Positions 8,676 to 17,427 of a stretch of DNA of 61,276 nt are shown piece by piece. Below the pieces are notes generated by a model that made no database searches, had not been told where the DNA came from, and saw only the letters and a list, made by a program, of their open reading frames with translations. The stretch covers positions 1 to 61,276 of the forward strand of contig CACWTQ010000004.1 in NCBI GenBank assembly GCA_902763835.1, read 5' to 3'. The stretch's first letter is position 1; every line of letters starts with the position of its first letter. A program made the position numbers and the translations under genes. This stretch comes from an uncultured Ruminococcus sp. (lineage in GTDB: Bacteria > Bacillota > Clostridia > Oscillospirales > Acutalibacteraceae).

Positions 8676-8687
8676 TAACTTTATCTG

Positions 8688-8761
8688 TTGACATATTTTT
8701 ACATAGTATGTTATAATGTTAGTGTGCGAACTGTTAGATACATAACGGTTTGTATACTAAC
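8688..8761 (+). promoter_or_regulatory. Sigma-A promoter with 44-bp palindromic operator (merR-type gene)
   Basis: TTGACA (8688-8693), an 18-base spacer and TATAAT (8712-8717). Directly after the -10 is a 44-bp dyad, 8718-8761, beginning GTTAGTGTGCGAACTGTT and ending with its approximate reverse complement. A nearly identical arrangement lies at 9730-9802. The dyad covers the expected transcription start, so a bound regulator would repress. A T-rich tract follows, so a hairpin attenuator is an alternative reading. Confidence 0.75.
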
Positions 8762-8809
8762 TTTTTTCTTTTCAACTTTTTAAAATTTCAAAAAAATTTC
8801 AAAAAACTA

Positions 8810-8840
8810 TTGACCTTAACGTAACGTCATAGATTAAAAT
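8810..8840 (+). promoter_or_regulatory. MerR-type promoter with 19-base spacer
   Basis: TTGACC (8810-8815), 19 bases and TAAAAT (8835-8840). The spacer carries the dyad ACGTaACGT. An over-long 19-base spacer with a central dyad is the signature of promoters activated by MerR-family regulators, and this one lies 30 bases before such a gene. This suggests autoregulation. Confidence 0.75.
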
Positions 8841-8870
8841 GGTTTTACCGAGAACAGGAGGTAAAGCGGA

Positions 8871-9713
8871 ATGATGACAGTAAAGGAGATATCGAAAATT
8901 ACAGGTATCACCATACGAACACTTCACTATTATGACCAAATCGGATTGTTTAAACCAACAGATAAGAGCGAAGCCGGATACCGTCTTTACGATGATAATG
9001 CACTTAAACAGTTGCAGCAGATATTATTTTTTCGTGAGTTTGATATACCTTTAAAAGAAATTAAATCTGTTATGGAAAATCCTGCTCTTGACAGCAATTA
9101 TATACTTCAAATGCAAAGAAATATGCTTATTGCGAAGAAAGAGCGTATCGAACGCTTGATTAACCGAATCGATGATATTCTAAAAGGAGAGGACAAAATG
9201 GATTTTGAAGTTTTCAATAAAAAAGAAATTGAGGAGCTGTTCAGCATAATGGTTAGGAACTGTATGCCCGATGAATTGAGAGAAACTGCCGCTCAGGAGT
9301 TCGGTGGAATGGAGCAGTGGAAAGAGCATTATATTGAAACTGTTTCCGGTGAGAATGTGCAGAAGTGTTATCTTAAAATGGTTGAGTGGTTTGGAGGAAA
9401 AGAAAAGTATGTGTCGTCTGTGAAAAATCCGGTTAGCAAGGAAATTGCAGAGAGCTATTTGAAACGCATTGACGTAATTCTCAAAAAGCTTTTTGACAGA
9501 AGAGATTTTGAAATTAATTCTTTTGAAGTAAAAGAAGTTGTTGGTGAGTACGGTTTTGTTACAAAACAACTTTACCAACTTAAGGACGAAACGGGTATGA
9601 TGCTTTCTCTTGCACAATCTTATCGCAATGATGATGTGATGAGCATAGATGAAAAATACGGTGAAGGTGCTTCCGAATTTTTTGCACAGGCGATTGAGAA
9701 TTTTTATAAATAA
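8871..9713 (+). CDS. MerR-family regulator with TipAS-like sensor domain
   Basis: Transcriptional activator of the TipA/Mta class. Residues 1-70 form the winged-helix MerR DNA-binding domain ('VKEISKITGITIRTLHYYDQIGL', then 'GYRLYDDNAL'). A long dimerisation helix follows to about residue 110, and the C-terminal 165 residues ('EFGGMEQWKEHY', 'MVEWFGGKEKY', 'YGEGASEFFAQAI') match the all-helical antibiotic-recognition domain of TipAL. AGGAGG lies ten bases before ATG 8871. Two promoters precede it: one with the same operator as the neighbouring marR-ABC operon and one with the 19-base MerR spacer. The likely role is sensing a peptide or other antibiotic and inducing the adjacent exporter. Confidence 0.88.
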   Translation: MMTVKEISKITGITIRTLHYYDQIGLFKPTDKSEAGYRLYDDNALKQLQQILFFREFDIPLKEIKSVMENPALDSNYILQMQRNMLIAKKERIERLINRIDDILKGEDKMDFEVFNKKEIEELFSIMVRNCMPDELRETAAQEFGGMEQWKEHYIETVSGENVQKCYLKMVEWFGGKEKYVSSVKNPVSKEIAESYLKRIDVILKKLFDRRDFEINSFEVKEVVGEYGFVTKQLYQLKDETGMMLSLAQSYRNDDVMSIDEKYGEGASEFFAQAIENFYK

Positions 9714-9729
9714 TATTTCACTTTATGGG

Positions 9730-9802
9730 TTGACAAATTTCATTCAGTGTATTATAATGTTAGTGAACGAACTGTTAGGTATAAAACAATTCGTTTGCTA
9801 AC
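9730..9802 (+). promoter_or_regulatory. Sigma-A promoter with 44-bp palindromic operator (marR-ABC operon)
   Basis: TTGACA (9730-9735), a 17-base spacer and TATAAT (9753-9758), followed directly by the 44-bp dyad 9759-9802. The dyad starts GTTAGTGAACGAACTGTT and ends AACAATTCGTTTGCTAAC (outer and inner blocks complementary). It has the same length, position and core as the site at 8718-8761, so the two transcription units probably answer to one repressor, most simply the MarR protein encoded next. Confidence 0.85.
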
Positions 9803-9829
9803 ATTTGTTTCTAAGGTGGTGAATGTATT

Positions 9830-10276
9830 GTGTCGGAAAATGATAGGCTTTTAGGTATGGAAATCAGAAAATTGTCAAACTGCATGCGGCACTCAGTCCC
9901 TAGAATATGTAATGATGAAGATGTGACTGCCGTCAATGGTAGAATTATTATGTATCTTTATCATCATAGGGAGGAGGATATTTTCCAAAAGGATATCGAA
10001 AACGAATTTTCAATTCGCCGTTCTACATCTTCTAGCGTAATTTCTTTAATGGAAAAAAAAGGCTATATTGAACGTGTTTCGGTTGCACACGATGCAAGGC
10101 TTAAAAAACTTGTTTTAACCGATAAAGCATTACAGGTTTGTGACATTATAAAAACAAATACAATGGAGTTTGAAAAGACTCTCAAAAATGGAATAACCGA
10201 AGAGGAATTGAAAATTTTCTATTCTGTCTTAGACAAAATAGTTGATAATATAAATAATATACAAAAGAAGGAGTGA
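9830..10276 (+). CDS. MarR-family transcriptional regulator
   Basis: A 148-aa winged-helix repressor of the MarR family, which typically controls drug efflux and releases DNA on binding small phenolic or drug ligands. The N-terminal helix ('LLGMEIRKLSNCMRHS') is followed by the DNA-recognition part 'EFSIRRSTSSSVISLMEKKG', the wing 'ERVSVAHDARLKKLVLT' with the family's conserved D-x-R, and a C-terminal dimerisation helix. The GTG start follows AAGGTGG by about ten bases. The gene heads an operon with two ABC exporter genes, overlapping the first slightly. The operator over its own promoter fits autorepression. Confidence 0.93.
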   Translation: MSENDRLLGMEIRKLSNCMRHSVPRICNDEDVTAVNGRIIMYLYHHREEDIFQKDIENEFSIRRSTSSSVISLMEKKGYIERVSVAHDARLKKLVLTDKALQVCDIIKTNTMEFEKTLKNGITEEELKIFYSVLDKIVDNINNIQKKE

Positions 10277-10281
10277 AAAGA

Positions 10282-12030
10282 ATGATAAGAAGACTTCTTG
10301 CCTCTGTCAGAGAGTATAAAACAGCTTCTTTTTTAGCACCGCTTTTTGTAGTATGCGAGGTTATTTTGGAAGTTATTATACCAATGCTTATGGCAAATCT
10401 TATCGACTACGGCATAAATAAGAGCAATATGCCGTATATCATTCAAATAGGTGTAACGCTTGTTGTATGTTGTCTTTGCTCGCTTACGTTCGGTGCATTG
10501 GCAGGAAAATTCGCTGCTAAGGCTGCCGCAGGCTTTGCAAAGAATTTGAGGAAAGATATGTACTATAATGTACAGAATTTTTCTTTCTCGAATATCGATA
10601 AATTTTCGACATCAAGCCTTGTTACGCGTCTTACAACAGACGTTGCCAATGTACAAAATGCGTATATGATGATAGTCAGAACAGCATTCAGAAGCCCCGC
10701 TATGATTGTTTTCAGCTTGATTATGGCATTCAGAATTAACTCTGAAGTTGCTTTGGTGCTGCTTGGAGTTATCCCCGTGTTGGCAATCGGATTTGTGTTG
10801 ATTTTCTCAAACGCTCACCCGATTTTTGAGAAAGTGTTCAAAACCTATGATAAGCTAAATAATATTGTAGGCGAAAATCTTCACGGTATCAGAGTAGTTA
10901 AATCGTTTGTTCGTGAAGAACACGAGGATAAGAAATTTAAAAATGTTTCACAGGAAATTTATGAACTGTTTATTAAAGCTGAAAAAATAATTATTTTCAA
11001 TATGCCTCTTATGCAGTTTGTAATTTATATTTCAATGATTCTGATTGCGTGGTTTAGTTCGCACCTTATTGTATCGGCTCACAATGACCCCGCACTCGGT
11101 ATGACGACAGGTCAGCTCACAAGTATGATTTCCTACCTTATGCAGATGCTTATGAACTTGATGATGCTCTCAATGATTTTTATGATGATTATTATTTCAA
11201 GAGCATCTATGGAGAGAATTGACGAGGTTCTCCAAGAGGTATCAGACCTTAAGAACGGTGATAATCCGATTTATAAAGTAAAAGACGGCTCTGTTAAGTT
11301 TAATGGTGTATCATTCAGTTATAATGGCAGTGATAAATTCTGTCTTAGTGATGTCGATATAAATATTAAGTCGGGTGAAACAGTCGGAATTATCGGCGGT
11401 ACAGGTTCATCAAAATCAAGTCTGGTTCAGCTTATTCCACGGCTTTATGATGCGACTAAGGGTAAGGTTCTTGTCGGCGGTGTTGACGTTCGTGATTACG
11501 ACCTCGAAACTCTCAGAAACGAAGTTGTAATGGTTCTTCAGAAGAACGTCCTTTTCTCGGGTACTATCAAGGAAAATCTCCGCTGGGGTAACCCCGAAGC
11601 TAACGACGAGGATATCGTGAGAGTTTGTAAGCTTGCCCAAGCTGATGACTTTATCGAGAAATTCCCCGATAAATACGATACATATATCGAGCAGGGCGGT
11701 ACCAACGTTTCCGGTGGTCAGAAGCAGCGTCTTTGTATTGCGAGAGCGTTGCTCAAAAAGCCGAAAATTCTTATTCTCGACGATTCCACAAGTGCCGTTG
11801 ATACAAAGACAGATGCTCTTATTCGTAAAGCATTTGCGGAGGAAATACCAGATACAACAAAATTTATTATTGCTCAGAGAATATCTTCCGTTGAAGATGC
11901 CGATAAAATTATTGTCCTCGACAGCGGTAAAGTGAACGGTTTCGGTACACCTGCCGAGCTTATGAAGTCCAATAAGATTTATAGAGAAGTTTATGAATCA
12001 CAGGTGAAAGGGGGAAATGACGATGAGTAA
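10282..12030 (+). CDS. ABC exporter half, degenerate ATPase site subunit
   Basis: Fused membrane (six helices, residues 1-310) and ATPase half of a type IV ABC multidrug/peptide exporter. The ATP site is non-canonical: Walker A is GGTGSSKSS (about residues 372-380), Walker B ends 'ILILDDSTSAVD' with Asp in place of the catalytic Glu, and the switch His is Gln ('IIAQRISS'). Signature 'NVSGGQKQR' is intact. This is the pattern of the catalytically impaired subunit in heterodimers such as BmrC or TM287. ATG 10282 is chosen because GAAGGAG lies eight bases upstream. The partner follows with an 8-base overlap. Confidence 0.94.
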   Translation: MIRRLLASVREYKTASFLAPLFVVCEVILEVIIPMLMANLIDYGINKSNMPYIIQIGVTLVVCCLCSLTFGALAGKFAAKAAAGFAKNLRKDMYYNVQNFSFSNIDKFSTSSLVTRLTTDVANVQNAYMMIVRTAFRSPAMIVFSLIMAFRINSEVALVLLGVIPVLAIGFVLIFSNAHPIFEKVFKTYDKLNNIVGENLHGIRVVKSFVREEHEDKKFKNVSQEIYELFIKAEKIIIFNMPLMQFVIYISMILIAWFSSHLIVSAHNDPALGMTTGQLTSMISYLMQMLMNLMMLSMIFMMIIISRASMERIDEVLQEVSDLKNGDNPIYKVKDGSVKFNGVSFSYNGSDKFCLSDVDINIKSGETVGIIGGTGSSKSSLVQLIPRLYDATKGKVLVGGVDVRDYDLETLRNEVVMVLQKNVLFSGTIKENLRWGNPEANDEDIVRVCKLAQADDFIEKFPDKYDTYIEQGGTNVSGGQKQRLCIARALLKKPKILILDDSTSAVDTKTDALIRKAFAEEIPDTTKFIIAQRISSVEDADKIIVLDSGKVNGFGTPAELMKSNKIYREVYESQVKGGNDDE

Positions 12031-14002
12031 AGCCGCTGTTAAAGCTAAACCTGATACTAAAAAGGTAACAGAAAATACATCTGCCAAAACTAACGGCAAA
12101 TCGGAAAACATTCCCCAAGGCGGTCCGGGCGGAAAACCTCAGATGCCTAAAATTGACAGCAAGACAGTTAAAAGACTTCTGTCGTACATTTTCTCACACT
12201 ATAAGATGAGATTTTTCCTTGTACTGATTTGTATTGTTGTAAGTTCTGTGGTAAATGTTATCAGTTCAATGTTTTTGAAAACACTTATCGACAGCTATAT
12301 TATGCCGCTTGTTGAACAAACCAACCCCGATTTTGCCAAACTCACCAAGGCTTTAACCACAATGGCTTGCGTTTATGCCTGCGGAATTTTTGCTGCGTAT
12401 CTCTATCAAAGACTGATGATTTCGATTTCTCAGGGCGTGCTGAAAAGAGTTCGTGACGAAATGTTTGAACATATGCAGTCGCTTCCGATAAGATATTTCG
12501 ATACGCATACTCACGGCGATATTATGAGTTACTACACAAATGATGCCGATACTCTTCGTCAAATGATCTCACAGAGTATTCCGCAGGTTTTTAACTCAAT
12601 TATAACTATAGTTGCCGTGTTCTGCGGAATGCTTTATACAAGCTGGTATTTGACAATTGTAGTAGTTTTGTTTGTGTTTATTCAAATGGTTGTTGTAAAA
12701 AATGTCGGAGGACGAAGCGGAAAGTATTTTATCGGTCAGCAGCAATCACTTGGTAAAGTAAACGGTTACATTGAGGAAATGATTACGGGTCAGAAAGTTG
12801 TTAAAGTTTTCTGTCACGAGGAAGAGGCTAAGGAAGAATTTGACAAATTGAACGAGGAATTGTACGAATCGGCATACAATGCAAACCAGTTTGCAAATAT
12901 GCTTATGCCTATTATGGCAAATATAGGTAACTTGCAATATGCTGTAATTGCAATTGTCGGTGCGATTCTTGCACTTTCGGGAATAGGTACAATTACAGTT
13001 GGTGCTATTGTATCGTTCCTGCAATTGTCGAAAAGCTTCTCAATGCCGATTGCACAAGTTTCTCAGCAGTTTAACTCAATCATTATGGCTCTTGCAGGTG
13101 CACAGAGAATCTTCACACTTATGGACGAAGAAAGTGAAGTTGATGACGGCTATGTAACACTTGTAAATGCAAAGCGTGAGGGAGATAAACTTGTTGAATG
13201 TGAGGAGAGAACAGGTCTTTGGGCTTGGAAGCATCCTCACGGCGACGGCACAACTACCTATACGGAGCTTAAAGGTGACGTAAGACTGTTTGACGTTGAT
13301 TTTGGTTATGTACCCGAAAAGATAGTTTTACATAATGTAAAAATTTATGCAGAGCCGGGTCAAAAAGTTGCATTTGTAGGTGCAACTGGAGCAGGTAAAA
13401 CTACTATCACTAATTTGATAAATCGTTTTTATGATATTGCAGACGGTAAGATACGTTATGACGGAATTAATATAAATAAGATTAAGAAAGCAGATCTTCG
13501 CCGCTCACTAGGTATGGTTCTACAGGAAACAAATTTGTTCACAGGTTCGATTATGGATAATATTCGTTATGGTAAGCTTGATGCGACCGATGAGGAGTGT
13601 ATTGAGGCGGCGAAGCTTGCTAATGCACATGATTTTATTTCACGTTTGCCCGACGGTTATGATACTATGATTGACGGCACAGGAGGAAGTCTTTCACAAG
13701 GTCAGCGACAGCTTTTGTCTATTGCACGTGCGGCTGTAGCAGATCCGCCGGTTATGATTCTTGATGAGGCAACATCTTCAATCGATACAAGAACGGAATC
13801 GCTTGTTACAAAAGGTATGGATTCTCTTATGCACGGCAGAACTGTGTTTGTTATTGCCCACAGACTTTCAACGGTTAAAAATTCAGATGTTATTATGGTT
13901 CTCGAACTCGGCAGAATTATCGAACGAGGAAATCACCAACAGCTTATTGCCGAAAAGGGCAAGTACTACCAGTTATATACTGGTGCATTTGAACTAGAAT
14001 GA
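12023..14002 (+). CDS. ABC exporter half, catalytic subunit
   Basis: Partner of the preceding exporter half, forming a heterodimeric drug or peptide efflux pump. It has a polar, Lys/Gly/Pro-rich N-terminal extension of about 50 residues, six membrane helices, and an ATPase domain with canonical Walker A 'GATGAGKTT', Q-loop 'MVLQETNLF', signature 'SLSQGQRQ', Walker B with catalytic Glu 'VMILDEATSSID' and switch His 'VIAHRLSTV'. Between the membrane part and the ATPase sits an inserted loop with 'TGLWAWKHPHGDG', as in several clostridial members. GGGGGA eight bases before ATG 12023 favours that start over 12017. The MarR/MerR context points to antibiotic-induced efflux. Confidence 0.94.
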   Translation: MSKAAVKAKPDTKKVTENTSAKTNGKSENIPQGGPGGKPQMPKIDSKTVKRLLSYIFSHYKMRFFLVLICIVVSSVVNVISSMFLKTLIDSYIMPLVEQTNPDFAKLTKALTTMACVYACGIFAAYLYQRLMISISQGVLKRVRDEMFEHMQSLPIRYFDTHTHGDIMSYYTNDADTLRQMISQSIPQVFNSIITIVAVFCGMLYTSWYLTIVVVLFVFIQMVVVKNVGGRSGKYFIGQQQSLGKVNGYIEEMITGQKVVKVFCHEEEAKEEFDKLNEELYESAYNANQFANMLMPIMANIGNLQYAVIAIVGAILALSGIGTITVGAIVSFLQLSKSFSMPIAQVSQQFNSIIMALAGAQRIFTLMDEESEVDDGYVTLVNAKREGDKLVECEERTGLWAWKHPHGDGTTTYTELKGDVRLFDVDFGYVPEKIVLHNVKIYAEPGQKVAFVGATGAGKTTITNLINRFYDIADGKIRYDGININKIKKADLRRSLGMVLQETNLFTGSIMDNIRYGKLDATDEECIEAAKLANAHDFISRLPDGYDTMIDGTGGSLSQGQRQLLSIARAAVADPPVMILDEATSSIDTRTESLVTKGMDSLMHGRTVFVIAHRLSTVKNSDVIMVLELGRIIERGNHQQLIAEKGKYYQLYTGAFELE

Positions 14003-14084
14003 TTTTGTAAATTCTGTTAAGTTTTTATTTGCAAATCTAAAATAAAGTTATTTAGAATAATAAAATACGCTGTCAGTTAATTTA

Positions 14085-14153
14085 GGAACTGTTGGGAAAT
14101 AAGTTGAACAATTTAGACAAGTATAAATGTTCAACTTATTTTCTGACAGTTCC
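14085..14153 (+). mobile_element. MITE family A, copy 2 (short form, 69 bp)
   Basis: GGAACTGTTGGGAAATAAG ... CTTATTTTCTGACAGTTCC with the short interior. It is flanked by TTA (14082-14084) and TTA (14154-14156). It lies between the convergent exporter and kinase genes and ends 6 bases from the kinase stop, so its hairpin could act as a terminator. Confidence 0.85.
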
Positions 14154-14159
14154 TTAGTA

Positions 14160-15527
14160 TCATACAGTAACCTTTTGATGTGGTTTCAATAGTACGGTGA
14201 CAATAAATTCGTTGTTCTTCTCCTTATAAGAAACATTTCCATTATATTTATAACAAATTTCCTTTACAATATTCGTACCTTTCCCGTTATTTTCCTTATC
14301 GTATTTACTTGTTTTCAATTCAGAATTATTATCAAGTACGGAATAACTTATTTTATTTTTACATACGATAGCATAATAATCATTTGCTTTAGTTATTTTC
14401 AGTGACATAATTCTCCGCTCTCTGGGCTGAGTTTTGAGGTACTCAATGGCATTATCGCAGATATTTCCGATAACAGAAATTATATCGGAGTTACCCGAAA
14501 ATTCATTAAGAAAGTTCAAAATTTCAACTTTAAAATCAATATTTTCACTTTCGGCTTTATCAAGCTCAACATTAACTATTGCATTAAGTAAAATATTTTC
14601 TGTGTTGATAGGGGTGTAAACTCTTTGTAAATTATCAGACATCTGCGTGCAAAGTTTTTCGGCATCTTCATACTTTTTGTCATTAATAAGAGTACCTATA
14701 CTCAGAAGATAATTTTTCATATCGTGTTTGATTTTTGACATTTTCTCAATCTGTTTACCACTCTTAATGACGCTTTCTTCGTACAGATTCATTTTCTGTT
14801 GAGTCAGAAGATACTCAGTTTTAAGCTGGTTATCCTTGCTTATTCTCAAAAACATTATACCATAAATTATTGCTATTGCAATTGTAATTAAACTCATAAT
14901 GAACAATGTAGTTAATAATTTTACATCATTGTTTTTTATTTCTAATATATTTACACAACATGATATTAGTATTATACTCATTAACGGAATAACTACAAAA
15001 GTCATAAAATCTGTTTGTTTTATAAAATACTTCTTTTTTGAGGTTATTTTAATTAATTTCCAGAATATAAATATATCTATAATATGTGCTACTACAATTA
15101 AAATCACTCTAAATATTACAGTTTTTTGAATTTCAGAAAAATCCTGTTGCCAAAGAATACCAAATACCGCATATTCAAAAATAACACATATTAATGCTGA
15201 AATACTGTTTATTACAAAAAGAATAAGTGTTGCAATAAACATAATAATTTTTTTGCCGTGAAAAAATATTAAAGAGTAAATAAAAAAGCAGGAAATATAC
15301 AGCACATAATCAACAAAAACTTTAGGTATGTCCACTTCCATAGTGTTTTTGTGAAACGTAGTTATTACAATAAGCACGAACATTGTGAGTGATTCTGTTA
15401 TGTATGCAATGATTGTGGTTTTTTTGCTGTACTTTGGCTCAAACATAAGTGTTAGAGTACCCGTAAACAAGAACCCTTCTAATAAATCTGCGAATAAATC
15501 CAGTAAGTCAACTGCCGTTAATGTCAT
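14160..15527 (-). CDS. GHKL sensor histidine kinase, AgrC/ComD type
   Basis: Membrane receptor kinase of the quorum-sensing class. The first 230 residues are strongly hydrophobic, with about six to seven membrane segments. A linker helix then leads to the phospho-acceptor 'KIKHDMKNY' (His268). The ATPase part has the N box 'IGNICDNAIEYL' and the G box 'NNGKGTNIV' near the C-terminus, and the single G box is typical of this class. It ends in 'KPHQKVTV'. The response-regulator gene lies 12 bases upstream in the same operon. No AgrB protease or signal-peptide gene is adjacent, so the ligand is unknown. Confidence 0.92.
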   Translation of the reverse strand: MTLTAVDLLDLFADLLEGFLFTGTLTLMFEPKYSKKTTIIAYITESLTMFVLIVITTFHKNTMEVDIPKVFVDYVLYISCFFIYSLIFFHGKKIIMFIATLILFVINSISALICVIFEYAVFGILWQQDFSEIQKTVIFRVILIVVAHIIDIFIFWKLIKITSKKKYFIKQTDFMTFVVIPLMSIILISCCVNILEIKNNDVKLLTTLFIMSLITIAIAIIYGIMFLRISKDNQLKTEYLLTQQKMNLYEESVIKSGKQIEKMSKIKHDMKNYLLSIGTLINDKKYEDAEKLCTQMSDNLQRVYTPINTENILLNAIVNVELDKAESENIDFKVEILNFLNEFSGNSDIISVIGNICDNAIEYLKTQPRERRIMSLKITKANDYYAIVCKNKISYSVLDNNSELKTSKYDKENNGKGTNIVKEICYKYNGNVSYKEKNNEFIVTVLLKPHQKVTV

Positions 15528-15539
15528 AAAATTTCTCCT

Positions 15540-16262
15540 TTAAAGCGTATCGGAAATGTATTTAAAGTAATCATCTGATACTTGCTTTTTAAATGATCCG
15601 CTTATAGGCAGAGTGATTCCGCATTCAAGCTTTAGTTCGTCGTTGGAAAATTCTGTAATTTTATCAATTCTTACTAGACAGCATTTAGCAATTTGGATAA
15701 AGCCGTAATTTGAAAGTTTCTTGCGGTGAATCTCAACCTTTGAACGTTCCCGATATTCTCCACCGTCAATCATATGAAAAACCGTATAGTTACCCTCACG
15801 GTCAATGTAACAAATGTTATCAATATTGATGTGAATATATCGTCCCGAGTCCTTAACCAGATAGTGGTTTAAGGTTTGAGTTTTTCGGTTAATTTCTTTC
15901 ATAAGCAGTGCAAAAACGTCCGAAAGCTCCGAATCGACCTTGCTTTTTCTTATAAAGTAAAACGGACGTTTTTTCTGAGCGTCCCAGACAAGATTGTCGT
16001 GGCTTGTGATGAAAACTATGTAGGGTGTTTTCACTTCATTACTCTTTTCATTTATCTTATCGGCAATGGTAAAACCATTAATTTTAGGCATATATATATC
16101 TAAAAATATTATATCATAATCAAGATAACAATCTAATAATTCACGTCCCGATGTGAATTTGTTTGTGGTGCATTCAATATTATTAGATAAACAAAATTCT
16201 CTTAAAACACGGTTAAACTTATTGATAAAATTATTATCATCATCACATATGGCAATTCTCAT
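15540..16262 (-). CDS. LytTR-family response regulator (AgrA/ComE-like)
   Basis: DNA-binding partner of the neighbouring kinase. Residues 1-125 are a receiver domain with the acidic triplet D7-D9 and phospho-acceptor Asp55 in 'IIFLDIYMPK'. Residues 140-240 are the LytTR domain ('YIHINIDNICYIDREGNYTVFH', 'FIQIAKCCLVRIDKI'), which binds direct repeats upstream of target promoters. ATG 16262 is chosen because AGGAG is seven bases away; a longer frame adds 22 unlikely residues. A long-spaced inverted repeat lies at 16319-16382 in the leader. Confidence 0.92.
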   Translation of the reverse strand: MRIAICDDDNNFINKFNRVLREFCLSNNIECTTNKFTSGRELLDCYLDYDIIFLDIYMPKINGFTIADKINEKSNEVKTPYIVFITSHDNLVWDAQKKRPFYFIRKSKVDSELSDVFALLMKEINRKTQTLNHYLVKDSGRYIHINIDNICYIDREGNYTVFHMIDGGEYRERSKVEIHRKKLSNYGFIQIAKCCLVRIDKITEFSNDELKLECGITLPISGSFKKQVSDDYFKYISDTL

Positions 16263-16318
16263 ATATATGCTCCTTAATATATAAAATACTGAAAACTGCT
16301 TTTCTTGATTGCAGTTCT

Positions 16319-16382
16319 TATAAATCACGGTACTGTAAAATTCTTTTAGAGAAATATAAATAGTAATTTGACGTGATTTATA
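16319..16382. repeat. 11-bp inverted repeat with 42-base centre
   Basis: TATAAATCACG (16319-16329) and CGTGATTTATA (16372-16382) are exact inverted copies. They lie between the divergent LytTR regulator and spoIIIAA genes. It could be a regulator site or the remnant of a small element; I cannot tell which. The rest of the 241-base gap shows no clear promoter. Confidence 0.5.
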
Positions 16383-16503
16383 TTTTTTTTAAGAAAAGAA
16401 CATAATATTTTGATACATAATTATTGATTTTAAAATAACAAAAGGTGTTCTATTTCTTAACGCTGACGCATATATTTAACATAGACATAAACGGAGTGAT
16501 AAT

Positions 16504-17427
16504 ATGGACAAAACCTTAGAGAATATTTTTAACTGTTTTGATAAATTTTTTTATACTGTAATGAAAAATATAAAATACGATATTAACGAAGTTAGAATCC
16601 GAAGTGACAAGCCTGTTGTTATATACATAAAAAATAAACCATATTTCATTACAAAAAACAGTGATATAATTCCTCTTGAAAAATTCGGAACAATAAATGA
16701 TTATGTTATTGTAACGTTTGCTGCTTTGAAAAATGCCTTCTCCGGACTTTGCGAATATTCAATTTATAAATATCAGAACGACATAAACAACGGATTTATT
16801 ACAGTTCGTGGCGGTCATCGAATAGGAATTTGCGGAACAGCAGTGAATAACACTGACAATATTAAATCGGTTATAGATATTACAAGTATGAATATCAGAA
16901 TAGCAAAGCAATACATAGGTTGTTCGGAAATATTTCTGAAAAACACCGACATTGAAAAGGGGATTCTGATTTGCGGAGTGCCTTCCACCGGAAAGACAAC
17001 TTTGCTCCGTGATTTGTCAAGAAGTTTGTCTAAAAATTATTGTAAAAAAGTTTCGGTTATAGATGAACGGTCGGAAATTTCATCTACATTCAACGGAAAA
17101 AGTATTTTTGATATGGGTTTATGCGATGTATACTGTAATTATACTAAAAGTAAAGGTATAATTCAGGCAATACGTACTATGTCACCTGATGTGATAGTTT
17201 GTGATGAGCTTACAGGCGATGACATTGAAAGTGTAATTTATACAGTAAATTACGGTGTGAAATTAATTGCCACGGTACATTGTGATAATCTTAACAGTGC
17301 TTTGAAAAATCCGTCAATTTTAAGTTTACTGAAAACTCATGCATTCGGTGAAATAGTATTTTTAGAAAGCAAATCTTTCTGTAAAATTGATAAGATTTAT
17401 AAATTGGAGGATATAAAAGTTGATTAA
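16504..17427 (+). CDS. spoIIIAA: Stage III sporulation protein AA
   Basis: Secretion-type ATPase thought to power the SpoIIIA-SpoIIQ channel between mother cell and forespore. The 307-aa protein has an N-terminal ring domain with 'RIRSDKPVVIYIK', then 'FITVRGGHRIGICGTA', Walker A 'GVPSTGKTT' at residues 158-166, 'VIDERSEISS', and the Walker B-like 'SPDVIVCDELTG'. These match SpoIIIAA closely. CGGAGTG precedes the ATG by about seven bases. It is the first gene of a shortened spoIIIA operon and overlaps spoIIIAB by 8 bases. I could not place a convincing sigma-E promoter. Confidence 0.95.
   Translation: MDKTLENIFNCFDKFFYTVMKNIKYDINEVRIRSDKPVVIYIKNKPYFITKNSDIIPLEKFGTINDYVIVTFAALKNAFSGLCEYSIYKYQNDINNGFITVRGGHRIGICGTAVNNTDNIKSVIDITSMNIRIAKQYIGCSEIFLKNTDIEKGILICGVPSTGKTTLLRDLSRSLSKNYCKKVSVIDERSEISSTFNGKSIFDMGLCDVYCNYTKSKGIIQAIRTMSPDVIVCDELTGDDIESVIYTVNYGVKLIATVHCDNLNSALKNPSILSLLKTHAFGEIVFLESKSFCKIDKIYKLEDIKVD

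Noticed and set aside
16441..16503. Possible sigma-E promoter of spoIIIAA (CATATATT region)
   Set aside because: No -35/-10 pair with correct spacing and distance to the ribosome site could be fixed.
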